This document shows positions 46,641-54,113 of a stretch of 64,000 nucleotides of DNA, piece by piece. Position 1 is the stretch's first letter. Every line of letters begins with the position of its first letter. The position numbers and the translations under genes are program-made. Location: contig NZ_CP061316.1 of the NCBI RefSeq assembly GCF_018688335.1, positions 1,054,001-1,118,000 on the forward strand, in the 5' to 3' direction. A model generated the notes under the pieces. It did not search any database. It saw only the letters and a list, made by a program, of their open reading frames with translations, and had not been told where the DNA came from. The stretch is from Polynucleobacter sp. AP-Jannik-300A-C4. GTDB lineage: Bacteria > Pseudomonadota > Gammaproteobacteria > Burkholderiales > Burkholderiaceae.

Positions 46641-47396
46641 TTATTTAGGCTCTTTAGCCAAGCGCTGTCTTAGTGCTTCGTACAAGCATACGCCACTCGC
46701 TACAGAAACATTCAAACTCTCAACAACACCCTTCATCGGAATACGCACCAACTCGTCACAAGTCTCGCGCGTTAAGCGTCTCATACCCTCACCCTCTGCG
46801 CCCATGACGATACCAATCGGACCAGTGAGATCCAGATCATAAATAGACTTTTCAGCTTCATCGTCAGTGCCAATTAACCAAACACCCGCTTCTTGCATTT
46901 CTTTCATGCTGCGTACTAAGTTGGTAACGGTAATCACTGGCATTACTTCAGAAGCGCCACTAGATACCTTGCTCACAGTCGCATTGATAGAGGCCGAGCG
47001 ATCTTTAGGGATCACTACTGCATCAACACCAGCGCCATCAGCAACACGTAAACATGCACCGAAATTATGGGGATCTGTAACACCATCCAATACCAAGAAC
47101 ATTACTTTACTTTGATTACTCTCCGCATCTTCAACCACCTCGGTAATAGTTCGGGCGATGGTCATCTTCTCTGCTAAAGCGACTACACCTTGATGGCGAT
47201 CATGGCCAGCGAGTTTATGAAGACGTTCAGCATCGGCTGCATGCAATCTTTCACCCAAAATCTCTTCAGCTTGCTTAAGAAAATCACCCATACGACGGTC
47301 ACGCCGGCTAGGGTCAAAATAAACTGACTTCAGACTTGCGGCATCAACTCGCAAACGCGCTTGCACTGCATGAAAACCCACCAATATTTGCTTCAT
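46641..47396 (-). CDS. rlmB: 23S rRNA (guanosine(2251)-2'-O)-methyltransferase
   Basis: A 251-residue SpoU/TrmH methyltransferase. An N-terminal RNA-binding domain (VGFHAVQARLR...) precedes the trefoil-knot catalytic domain with FLVLDGVTDPHNFGACLRVADGAG, GASEVMPVITVTNL, IGIVMGAEGEGMRRLT and PMKGVVESLNVSVASGVCLYE. It methylates the 2'-OH of G2251 in the P-loop of 23S rRNA. It follows rnr after 28 bases, the same rnr-rlmB order as in E. coli. Confidence 0.95.
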   Translation of the reverse strand: MKQILVGFHAVQARLRVDAASLKSVYFDPSRRDRRMGDFLKQAEEILGERLHAADAERLHKLAGHDRHQGVVALAEKMTIARTITEVVEDAESNQSKVMFLVLDGVTDPHNFGACLRVADGAGVDAVVIPKDRSASINATVSKVSSGASEVMPVITVTNLVRSMKEMQEAGVWLIGTDDEAEKSIYDLDLTGPIGIVMGAEGEGMRRLTRETCDELVRIPMKGVVESLNVSVASGVCLYEALRQRLAKEPK

Positions 47397-47424
47397 CTTT
47401 ACTTATCTCATCCTGTATTGCTAA

Positions 47425-49836
47425 TTATTTGCGACGCGCTTTAGTACTGCGGACAGGTGGTTTAGTGCCAGCAGGCTTACCAGCTGGTCTAGTTGGTTTA
47501 CCGGACTTGCCTGACTTGGCAACTTTACTGGCCGTTCTTCCAGCCTGATTCTTAGACTGATTGGCACCCAAATTACCGTCAGACTTTGCGGCATTCACAT
47601 TAACTCCAGAATGCTTCTGCGGCTCTTTACTGCCAGGGCGACCCTTCTTTGGAGATGCCTTTTTATTGGGTCTGCCAGTATCGCTAGCTAAAATAATTTG
47701 ACGGCGATTCGTTGTACCACCTGGCTCTAGACCAACAGACTTCACCAAGCTAAATTCAATCTTGCGGGCGTCAAGATCAACGCGGCTGACTAAGACATGC
47801 ACACGATCACCTAAGCGATAGCGAATACCTGTTCTCTCGCCACGCAACTCTTGTCGGGCTTCGTCATACTGAAAGTAATCGCCACCCAATTCTGTGACAT
47901 GAATCATGCCCTCAACAAAGAGATTTTCTAGCTGCACAAATAAACCAAAAGAAGCTACACCAGTAACGGTGCCAGCATACTCTTGACCCAAATGATCTCG
48001 CATGTAATAACACTTGAGCCATGCTTCGACATCACGAGATGCTTCATCTGCACGACGCTCATTAGATGAGCAATGCACACCCAGCTGACCCCAAATAGGC
48101 AAAGCAGCATTCGCACCCTTTGGTAATTTAGGCAAGCGTGTACCTTTGGCAGCAGCTTCTTTCGCATCACTGTGAGACTTCTTAGCATTAACCGCATTTT
48201 CACGACCCTTACCCTTGCGTGGCAAAGTAAGGTTGAGCGGGACGGTTGGCGGCAATACAGGTGTATAGGGCTTCTTGGCCAGAATCGCTTTAATAACTCG
48301 ATGAGTCAATAAATCGGGGTAGCGACGAATCGGGCTAGTGAAATGCGAATACGCTGGATAGGCAAGTCCAAAGTGGCCTTCGTTATCCGGCTGATACATC
48401 GCCTGCTGCATAGAACGTAAAACAACGGACTGAAGCATATTGGCATCAGGACGCTCTTTGATTTCGCGCATGAGCTTGGCATAGTCTTTTGGCTTTGGCT
48501 TTTCACCACCACCTAATGACAAACCAGAGGTGCGCAATACTTGGCGCAAGGTGACTAACTTTTCTTCAGAAGGTTCGCCGTGAACGCGATACAAGCTGAG
48601 ATGCTTATTCTGATCGATAAAATCTGCTGCACAGACGTTAGCTGTCAACATGCACTCTTCAATGAGGCGATGCGCATCGTTGCGCAAACGCGGCTCGATT
48701 CGCAGAATCTTACCCAGCTCGTTACTGATAATTTGAGTTTCAGTAGTTTCAAATTCGATAGCGCCCCGTTTTTGACGTGCGTCTAATAAAATTTTGTACA
48801 GAGAATAGAGATTTGTCAGTAAAGGCCTGAAATCAGCAAAACGCGTTGCTTCAGGACCCTTGCTATTAGAAAGAATCTCCCACACTGTATCGTAGGTAAA
48901 ACGTTGTGCAGAATGCATTACCGCTGGATAGAACTGGTATGCCAACACTACTCCGTTGTTATCCACAACTGAGTCACACACCATACAGAGACGATCAACA
49001 CCAGGGTTCAAAGAACAAAGACCGTTAGAGATCTTCTCAGGCAGCATTGGTATTACCCGTCTCGGGAAATACACCGACGTTGCACGCAGCAGGCCTTCAT
49101 CATCTAAGGGTTGGCCTGGCTTTACATAGTGGGATACGTCAGCAATGGCAACAATCAGGCGCCAAGCCTTGCTCTTGCCATACATCACCGGTTCGCAATA
49201 TACCGCATCATCGAAGTCGCGAGCATCGGCACCATCGATGGTGACTAAAGGGACATCACGTAAATCAACTCGACCTTCAAGGTCGGATTGCTGAACTGTA
49301 TCGGGCAAGGCAGCCGCTTCTTTTTTAACAGCCGCTGAAAACTCATGCGGGACGCCATACTTGCGAACGGCGATTTCAATTTCCATACCAGGGTCGTCAA
49401 TTTCACCAAGCACTTCAACAACGCGGCCAACGGCTTGACGATAGCTATCTGGATAGTCAATGATCTCAACGCTCACTACTTGACCCAATTTGGCATTACC
49501 CTGACCCTTTGGTGGAATCAAGATATCGTGACCAATGCGTTTATCCTCTGGCGCAACAATCAAAACGCCATTCTCATTTAAGAGGCGGCCAATGACGACT
49601 TTATTTGCGTGCAGAATCACATCAACGATCTGACCCTCTGGTCGACCACGACGATCTGTTCCCAATACTCTGACATTGACCCTATCACCGTGCATAACGC
49701 GGGACATTTCTCTTTCAGAAAGAAAAATATCTTCTCCACCATCATCCGGTATTACAAATCCAAATCCATCTCGGTGACCTTGGACTGTACCTAAGCGGTC
49801 AGCCTCTCGTGGCACCAAGTTTTTTGCTTTACGCAT
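47425..49836 (-). CDS. rnr: Ribonuclease R
   Basis: An 803-residue 3'-5' exoribonuclease: cold-shock-like domains with GTVQGHRDGFGFVIPDDGGEDIFL, the RNB catalytic domain with DGADARDFDDAV, and an S1 domain (GQEYAGTVTGVASFGLFVQL). Residues about 518-580 form a Lys/Pro/Ala-rich insertion between HRVIKAIL and GVHCSSNERRADEASRD, longer than in E. coli, and the last 100 residues are a basic Lys/Gly/Pro tail. Both may bind structured RNA or ribosomes. A candidate promoter lies at 49874-49901. Confidence 0.96.
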   Translation of the reverse strand: MRKAKNLVPREADRLGTVQGHRDGFGFVIPDDGGEDIFLSEREMSRVMHGDRVNVRVLGTDRRGRPEGQIVDVILHANKVVIGRLLNENGVLIVAPEDKRIGHDILIPPKGQGNAKLGQVVSVEIIDYPDSYRQAVGRVVEVLGEIDDPGMEIEIAVRKYGVPHEFSAAVKKEAAALPDTVQQSDLEGRVDLRDVPLVTIDGADARDFDDAVYCEPVMYGKSKAWRLIVAIADVSHYVKPGQPLDDEGLLRATSVYFPRRVIPMLPEKISNGLCSLNPGVDRLCMVCDSVVDNNGVVLAYQFYPAVMHSAQRFTYDTVWEILSNSKGPEATRFADFRPLLTNLYSLYKILLDARQKRGAIEFETTETQIISNELGKILRIEPRLRNDAHRLIEECMLTANVCAADFIDQNKHLSLYRVHGEPSEEKLVTLRQVLRTSGLSLGGGEKPKPKDYAKLMREIKERPDANMLQSVVLRSMQQAMYQPDNEGHFGLAYPAYSHFTSPIRRYPDLLTHRVIKAILAKKPYTPVLPPTVPLNLTLPRKGKGRENAVNAKKSHSDAKEAAAKGTRLPKLPKGANAALPIWGQLGVHCSSNERRADEASRDVEAWLKCYYMRDHLGQEYAGTVTGVASFGLFVQLENLFVEGMIHVTELGGDYFQYDEARQELRGERTGIRYRLGDRVHVLVSRVDLDARKIEFSLVKSVGLEPGGTTNRRQIILASDTGRPNKKASPKKGRPGSKEPQKHSGVNVNAAKSDGNLGANQSKNQAGRTASKVAKSGKSGKPTRPAGKPAGTKPPVRSTKARRK

Positions 49837-49873
49837 TTAATTCCTTCGGCAATTCATGCCTTATATATCAATC

Positions 49874-49901
49874 ATTATTCTTGCTTAGGCTACTGTATCA
49901 A
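49874..49901 (-). promoter_or_regulatory. Candidate rnr promoter
   Basis: Minus-strand TTGATA (49901-49896) and AATAAT (49879-49874) with a 16-base spacer; four and five of six consensus positions match. The leader to the rnr ATG at 49836 would be about 30 bases. Confidence 0.45.
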
Positions 49902-49965
49902 ACCACTAAGTCTGAAGGGAAAAAGCCAAAAGGGGTTAGAGGGTAGGCCACAAGGCACATACCTT

Positions 49966-49971
49966 TATAAT
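49966..49971 (+). promoter_or_regulatory. -10 element of the tRNA-Leu promoter
   Basis: A perfect TATAAT nine bases from the first base of the tRNA. No convincing -35 hexamer stands 16 to 18 bases upstream; transcription would begin at or just before the mature 5' end. Confidence 0.45.
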
Positions 49972-49979
49972 AATGGCAT

Positions 49980-50066
49980 GCCCAGGTGGCGAAATTGGTA
50001 GACGCACCAGCTTCAGGTGCTGGCGATCGTAAGGTTGTGGGGGTTCGAGTCCCTTCCTGGGCACCA
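49980..50066 (+). tRNA. tRNA-Leu (anticodon CAG)
   Basis: An 87-base class II tRNA including an encoded CCA. The acceptor arm pairs GCCCAGG (49980-49986) with CCTGGGC (50056-50062); the anticodon stem CCAGC/GCTGG holds the loop TTCAGGT, giving anticodon CAG for the CTG codon; a variable arm follows, and the T arm has GGTTCGAGTCC. The 3' CCA is genomic. It stands alone between rnr and an orphan gene; I see no repeat of its 3' end that would mark an integrated element. Confidence 0.97.
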
Positions 50067-50120
50067 AATACACCTACAAAGACCTATATGGGGACTAAAC
50101 AGCCTCTTTTCAATAGGCGA

Positions 50121-50618
50121 CTAAATTCCCATGGTCCTATGCAAGATCTTGGGCTTCATCTCTTCCCAAAGACTTTCAAACTCCTCCGCCCTATCTTCCG
50201 ATAGTTCAATAGGCTCAAAGAGGCCACTGAAGAAGATAGTTTTTTTAGGTGCCAGGGTCTTCTCAAACTCACTAAGTCCAACCGGCTTATCGTCAATATC
50301 CCGCGTCAACTGAGCTGAACACACAATAGCCTCATTATCGTCTTGATCAATGACGGCAAACTCGATCAGCTGTTGATTTTTCTCCAGTATGACCAAGGTA
50401 CCTCGGGCATAGCAGACTGCCTCATGCTCTTGGGCGATATAAGCCAAAAACTGATCCTCCTCAGCCTTCTCCATACGCAGATCATCTATAAAAAAGAGGT
50501 ATTGATCCCCCGCTCCATTTACTAAGGTAAAAACCTTAGGGATGACGCCATGAGCCAGAGCGAGATTTCGGTAATAGGAAGAAATTTCAACAGCGAGGTT
50601 TTCAGCAAAAAGATGCAT
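50121..50618 (-). CDS. Uncharacterised protein, 165 residues
   Basis: The ATG at 50618 (MHLFAENLAVEISSYYRN) is preferred to a TTG six bases upstream; neither has a clear ribosome site. The product is acidic and soluble-looking, with a mixed alpha/beta pattern (YLFFIDDLRM, CYARGTLVILEK, LIEFAVIDQDDNEAIVCSAQL) and a Glu-rich helical C-terminus. I recognise no domain, signal peptide or catalytic motif. It is convergent with tRNA-Leu and lies 48 bases beyond the start of the downstream dienelactone hydrolase region, on the same strand. Confidence 0.7.
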   Translation of the reverse strand: MHLFAENLAVEISSYYRNLALAHGVIPKVFTLVNGAGDQYLFFIDDLRMEKAEEDQFLAYIAQEHEAVCYARGTLVILEKNQQLIEFAVIDQDDNEAIVCSAQLTRDIDDKPVGLSEFEKTLAPKKTIFFSGLFEPIELSEDRAEEFESLWEEMKPKILHRTMGI

Positions 50619-50666
50619 GGGCAATAAAAAGAGATGAGTTATTCAGTAAAGATGATGGGCGGCCAA

Positions 50667-51353
50667 TTAATTGTCGAGCGTACGCTCTAGGAAAGTCATA
50701 GTCCGCTCCCATGCCAAATCAGCTGCAGCAGAGTTGTATTGCAAAGGTGGAAGATGTCTAGAGTCTGACTTAGGGTTAGCAAAGGCATGCTTAGCGTCAT
50801 AACGCTGGAAATCATAATTAGCTCCAGCAGCTTTAAGCTTTTCTTCAAGTTGATCAACGCCAGCAATCGAGAAAAATTCATCATGAAGCGCCCAGTGCGC
50901 CAACATTGGTTTTTTAATAGCCGACGCATCAACATACTCTAGTGGCGGATAACCATACCAAACTACAGTTCCATCAGATTCTGGAACGAGGCCGGCAGAT
51001 AATACGGTGAGGGCTCCGCCCATACAAAAACCCGTAACAGCCACTTTGGCACTGCCAGTTGCTTTGAGATATTGAACGGCACCACGGATATCTTGACTGG
51101 CGGCATCGCCAAAATTCAAATCATTCATGAGGTGCTCTGCCTCATTCGCCTCTAAAGCCAACTTGCCACGATAGAGATCCGGAACCAAGGCGCGATAACC
51201 TGCTTTCGCCAAACGATTAGCAACATTCTTAATTTCATCATCTAAACCCCACCACTCCTGAATCACTACTACACCAGGGGCAATTTTTGGATTGGCAGGC
51301 TCAACTACATATGCCTCCACTGAAGCGCCATCAGGTCTTTGAAATGTAATCAT
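50667..51353 (-). CDS. Dienelactone hydrolase family protein
   Basis: From the ATG at 51353, preceded by GGAG, the product has 228 residues. It is an alpha/beta hydrolase with the nucleophile elbow GFCMGG (Cys nucleophile), the acid in ALHDEFF and the His in DAKHAFANP, the Cys-Asp-His triad of dienelactone hydrolases. GVVVIQEWWGLDDEIKNVA is the typical N-terminal block. In the beta-ketoadipate side pathway these enzymes open dienelactone to maleylacetate, but no chlorocatechol genes are nearby and many homologues have other ester substrates. Confidence 0.9.
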   Translation of the reverse strand: MITFQRPDGASVEAYVVEPANPKIAPGVVVIQEWWGLDDEIKNVANRLAKAGYRALVPDLYRGKLALEANEAEHLMNDLNFGDAASQDIRGAVQYLKATGSAKVAVTGFCMGGALTVLSAGLVPESDGTVVWYGYPPLEYVDASAIKKPMLAHWALHDEFFSIAGVDQLEEKLKAAGANYDFQRYDAKHAFANPKSDSRHLPPLQYNSAAADLAWERTMTFLERTLDN

Positions 51354-51390
51354 GACTATCTCCAATCTTTCTTTTAAAAATGAATTAGGC

Positions 51391-52615
51391 TTACTTCGAC
51401 TGTTTATCGGTATGAATATATCCCACTAAGCAAAAGGTAAGCAAGCCGCACAGAGCTGCCCCGTAACCAACCAGGTTGTAATGCTCCATCTTCCCATCAG
51501 CACTAATAGTCACGACCATACCCGCAAGAACTGAGGCTAGCCCGGATGCAAGCATTTGTACCGAGCCCACCAAACTCATAAACGTACCTCGGACTTTGGC
51601 CTCTACTACTTGACTCACTATAGCCATCGCCGGAATCATGCGCCCAGAGACCAGGACAAAAAAGGCGGTGGAGTTAATCAATACCACCCAAAGTGGTACC
51701 GGCATGAGATTGGTTGTGATGACCAATGGAATTAAGCTAATCACAGCGAGTACTCTAAAGACCTTGACCTTGCCGTAATGGTCGGCCATATGGCCAATCA
51801 CGCGAGAACTCATGAGTGTTGCAATCCCACCGCAAAGATAAATTAAGGAAATGTAAGAGTTATCAATGCCAACATTGGCAGTCAAGTAGAGAGCGATATA
51901 GGGGATGACGGAAAATCCGGTCAACATAATAAGCGCCATAAAAACAAATGCTCGCAAGTGCTGATGAGCAAAGAAGATATTCCAGATTTGACTAAGGCGA
52001 CTTCCCTCGTGAGTCTGCCCAAGATGTCCGGTGATCTTAGGAATATTGCGATAGCCGACATACAAAATAAGGCTCGATATCAAAGCAATGAAGATAAACG
52101 GTGCACGCCAACCCAAAGATGGAATATTGTTAGCCAAAAATAAACTGAGCGGAACACCAGCCACTGTCGATATTGAGAATGCTGACATTACAGTGCCCAA
52201 TGCCTTCCCCCTGCGCTCAAATGGAATGGAATCAGCAACGATCGTTTGCACCAATGAGCCTAGGATGCCTCCAAATGCTCCTGCGAAGGCTCGCGCAATA
52301 AAGAGTGAATGGTAATCGGGGGCCAGGCCACAAACTAAGGTCGCAATAATAAAACAGGCATACAAACTCAGTAGCAAAGACCCCTGCAATGGCAGCGGCA
52401 AATGTATAAGAGGAAAGCAATAAACCAAACTCATGGGTATTGATATTGAGCTCACGAATAAATTCAGGGCCCAAAGGCATCATGATCATGAAGTCCAGAA
52501 TATGGGTGAACTGAATTCCGGCTAAGGAGAATAAGAAAAAACGTTCGTTTCTCTTTCCACCTGGCATGTGATACTCGGTCAAGGGTTTCTTTACATGATA
52601 TTGAGGATGTGCCAT
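51391..52615 (-). pseudogene. MFS transporter gene broken by a deletion/frameshift
   Basis: Two frames together encode one MFS-type protein. The first (ATG 52615) starts MAHPQYHVKK, has the membrane helix with ILDFMIMMPLGPEF and SSYTFAAAIAGVFAT, then turns into unrelated sequence. The second resumes in another frame at LLLSLYACFIIATLVCGLAPD and runs through about ten more helices to 51391. The loop expected between helices 2 and 3, usually with a DRF-R-K-type motif, is missing. The join lies at about 52370-52378. The rest of the second part is open and undamaged, so loss looks recent, unless this is an assembly error. Confidence 0.8.
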
Positions 52616-52705
52616 TATCAAGGCTTACCGATAAAAATGCTGCCTAGTCTTAGCAAGCTTGTCTTAAATAATTTTGGCTAATGCTCACCCCTGATCTAGA
52701 TATCT

Positions 52706-53191
52706 ATGCTTGAAGCCCTCATTAATTTCCCCATACTCCCCCTTCTAAGGGACGCACTTTGGGGAATAGTCGGTTTAATTGTTATTTTGGTTTTTCATGG
52801 CAGCGCCATTAATCACATCTACATGCGATTTGACCGACGCACCAGTAAATGCTTAAAGCTTAGTCAATACAACCGTGTATTCGCTCATTTTTATGCCTCA
52901 TTTGCCTTCATCGCACTCACACACGTTCTTGAAATTTTTCTGTGGGCAATCTTCATCTTTAGCTTCAGCCTCTTTAAAGAGCCCATCGAGGCAATTCTTT
53001 TTGCAGGCAGTTGCTACACGACCGTAGGATTTGAACCTGATGCATTGCCAGATGGTTGGAAAACGCTGGCTTTCTTTATTTCCTTTACTGGTCTTTTCTC
53101 TCTTGCATGGACTACCTCAATCATGTTTGGTATGACCAGCGTCTATAAGGAGGCCTGGAATTTAAAATACAAGAATAGGCTTGACCTTTAA
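52706..53191 (+). CDS. Pore-loop membrane protein, ion-channel-like
   Basis: A 161-residue protein with three hydrophobic segments (about 17-34, 61-86 and 125-147). Between the last two lies a re-entrant-like stretch EAILFAGSCYTTVGFEPDALPDGW, split here for reading, that resembles the potassium-channel filter TTVGYGD but with GFEPD. This gives the two-helix-plus-pore layout of Ion_trans_2 proteins. Whether it conducts ions is uncertain. Lysine and arginine clusters follow helix 1 and end the protein. It is divergent from the broken MFS gene. Confidence 0.65.
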   Translation: MLEALINFPILPLLRDALWGIVGLIVILVFHGSAINHIYMRFDRRTSKCLKLSQYNRVFAHFYASFAFIALTHVLEIFLWAIFIFSFSLFKEPIEAILFAGSCYTTVGFEPDALPDGWKTLAFFISFTGLFSLAWTTSIMFGMTSVYKEAWNLKYKNRLDL

Positions 53192-53206
53192 GTAGCTCTA
53201 ATTTTG

Positions 53207-53234
53207 TTGCATTGCAGTGTATTTGGAGTATCAT
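53207..53234 (+). promoter_or_regulatory. Promoter of the 51-residue protein gene
   Basis: TTGCAT at 53207-53212 and TATCAT at 53229-53234 with a 16-base spacer (four and five of six matches). The start of transcription would be near 53240-53241, in the middle of the palindrome at 53236-53247. Confidence 0.55.
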
Positions 53235-53235
53235 T

Positions 53236-53247
53236 AGGGTTAACCCT
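53236..53247. promoter_or_regulatory. Perfect palindrome AGGGTTAACCCT at the predicted transcription start
   Basis: A 12-base perfect palindrome immediately downstream of the -10 element and immediately upstream of the AAGGAG ribosome site (53249-53254). Its location fits a repressor operator; no regulator is identified. Confidence 0.45.
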
Positions 53248-53260
53248 TAAGGAGCTCATC

Positions 53261-53416
53261 ATGGCAAATGCAAAAACAGTACAGTTTCATCAAGCACCCA
53301 CCTTTAGTCTGAAGCCTTTAGTGGCAGTTAAGAACTTCTTTGCCATATTGGCAGCTGCTTTTGTAGAAGCTAAGGCAATGGAATACAAAACACGTAAAAC
53401 TAGTGGAAACTGGTAA
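53261..53416 (+). CDS. Small basic protein, 51 residues, uncharacterised
   Basis: MANAKTVQFHQAPTFSLKPL begins the product; the ATG has AAGGAG seven bases upstream, a good promoter and a terminator at 53470-53500, so it is a complete small transcription unit. The centre (VAVKNFFAILAAAFVEAKAM) could form an amphipathic or weakly hydrophobic helix, and the C-terminus is basic (EYKTRKTSGNW). No family recognised. Expression signals this complete argue that it is real rather than a chance frame. Confidence 0.75.
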   Translation: MANAKTVQFHQAPTFSLKPLVAVKNFFAILAAAFVEAKAMEYKTRKTSGNW

Positions 53417-53469
53417 TTTATTGCTGATTTAGCCTGTTTTTTGACCATTTTTGGTCTTTTTTGAGAAAT

Positions 53470-53500
53470 AAGCCTTTGAATCTTCGAAGGCTTTTTTCTT
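53470..53500. terminator. Bidirectional rho-independent terminator
   Basis: AAGCCTTTGA, a short ATCT loop, then TCGAAGGCTT followed by a run of six T with interruptions. Ten base pairs including one G-T. It lies between the convergent 51-residue protein gene and the C39-like gene. Confidence 0.85.
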
Positions 53501-53514
53501 TTTAACTCTAGAGA

Positions 53515-54018
53515 TTAGACCTTAATGTAATAACCATAAACACATCTCGAGCCACCTCGAGACGGGTTGTGAGTATCTTGAATTACGCCTTCAATTACCG
53601 CACTTAAGTGTTTAGAAACCTTCACAATTAATCTACCTTCAGGTAGCTCACTGGCCACTAAATGCACTTGGCAGCCAGCCCCAATCTTCATGGTCGGAAC
53701 CCATTTAAAGCCATGACCTAGGATGTAGTCGTGAAAGACATTGCGATGATTGCCATTGCGTGGCGAGGAACCCTTCGCAGAAAGTCTCCTAGCTAACTTA
53801 TCATTTCGGAGTTCTGCATAGGCTGCATTAGCAATACGAAGGTCTTCATAGACCTGCATATAAGGCAACTCTGCAGCAATGGCGATGGCACGAACAACAC
53901 AGTCACCAGCTCCACCTTTAAAGCCTGCTACCTCCCTACCCCCATCATTAAATTGAAACCCCAGCGCATGCCCACGTGCTGCAACACGCCTGGTAAAGGG
54001 ATTTAGAAAGCTAAACAT
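53515..54018 (-). CDS. C39/papain-fold-like protein of unknown function
   Basis: A 167-residue soluble protein. GAGDCVVRAIAIAAELPY places Cys40 at the start of a helix, and KHLSAVIEGVIQDTHNPSRGG supplies His137 on one strand and Asp148 after the next turn, the spacing of the Cys-His-Asp triad in C39-like cysteine proteases. The middle holds a conserved-looking SPRNGNHRNVFHDYILGHGFKWVPTM stretch, broken by short loops. I recall similar hypothetical proteins in diverse proteobacteria and mobile contexts. Peptidase activity is an inference. No signal peptide is evident. Confidence 0.72.
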   Translation of the reverse strand: MFSFLNPFTRRVAARGHALGFQFNDGGREVAGFKGGAGDCVVRAIAIAAELPYMQVYEDLRIANAAYAELRNDKLARRLSAKGSSPRNGNHRNVFHDYILGHGFKWVPTMKIGAGCQVHLVASELPEGRLIVKVSKHLSAVIEGVIQDTHNPSRGGSRCVYGYYIKV

Positions 54019-54051
54019 GATATGGCTAAAGACTTATATAGTTGGCTAGTA

Positions 54052-54088
54052 AAAAGAAAAATGGACTTGCCTCTCGACAAATCCATTT
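54052..54088 (-). terminator. Rho-independent terminator of glcB
   Basis: Read on the minus strand: AAATGGATTTGTC, tetraloop GAGA, GGCAAGTCCATTT, then TTCTTTTT. The stem is 13 base pairs with two G-T pairs and a GNRA-type loop. It follows the glcB stop by about 25 bases. Confidence 0.9.
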
Positions 54089-54113
54089 CGCTCATGAGAA
54101 CAAGAAATAAAGA

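Noticed and set aside
49986-50204. A 72-codon open frame beginning [20 protein letters not shown]
   Set aside because: It runs through tRNA-Leu; this peptide pattern is the well-known false translation of leucine tRNA genes.
52232-52455. An open frame start at 52455 giving an apparently complete second MFS gene
   Set aside because: Its first 28 residues are out of frame with the family and overlap the first MFS fragment; the two are parts of one broken gene.
50056-54018. Possible genomic island integrated at tRNA-Leu
   Set aside because: No integrase, no direct repeat of the tRNA 3' end and no clear boundary were seen; the region is only somewhat richer in orphan genes.
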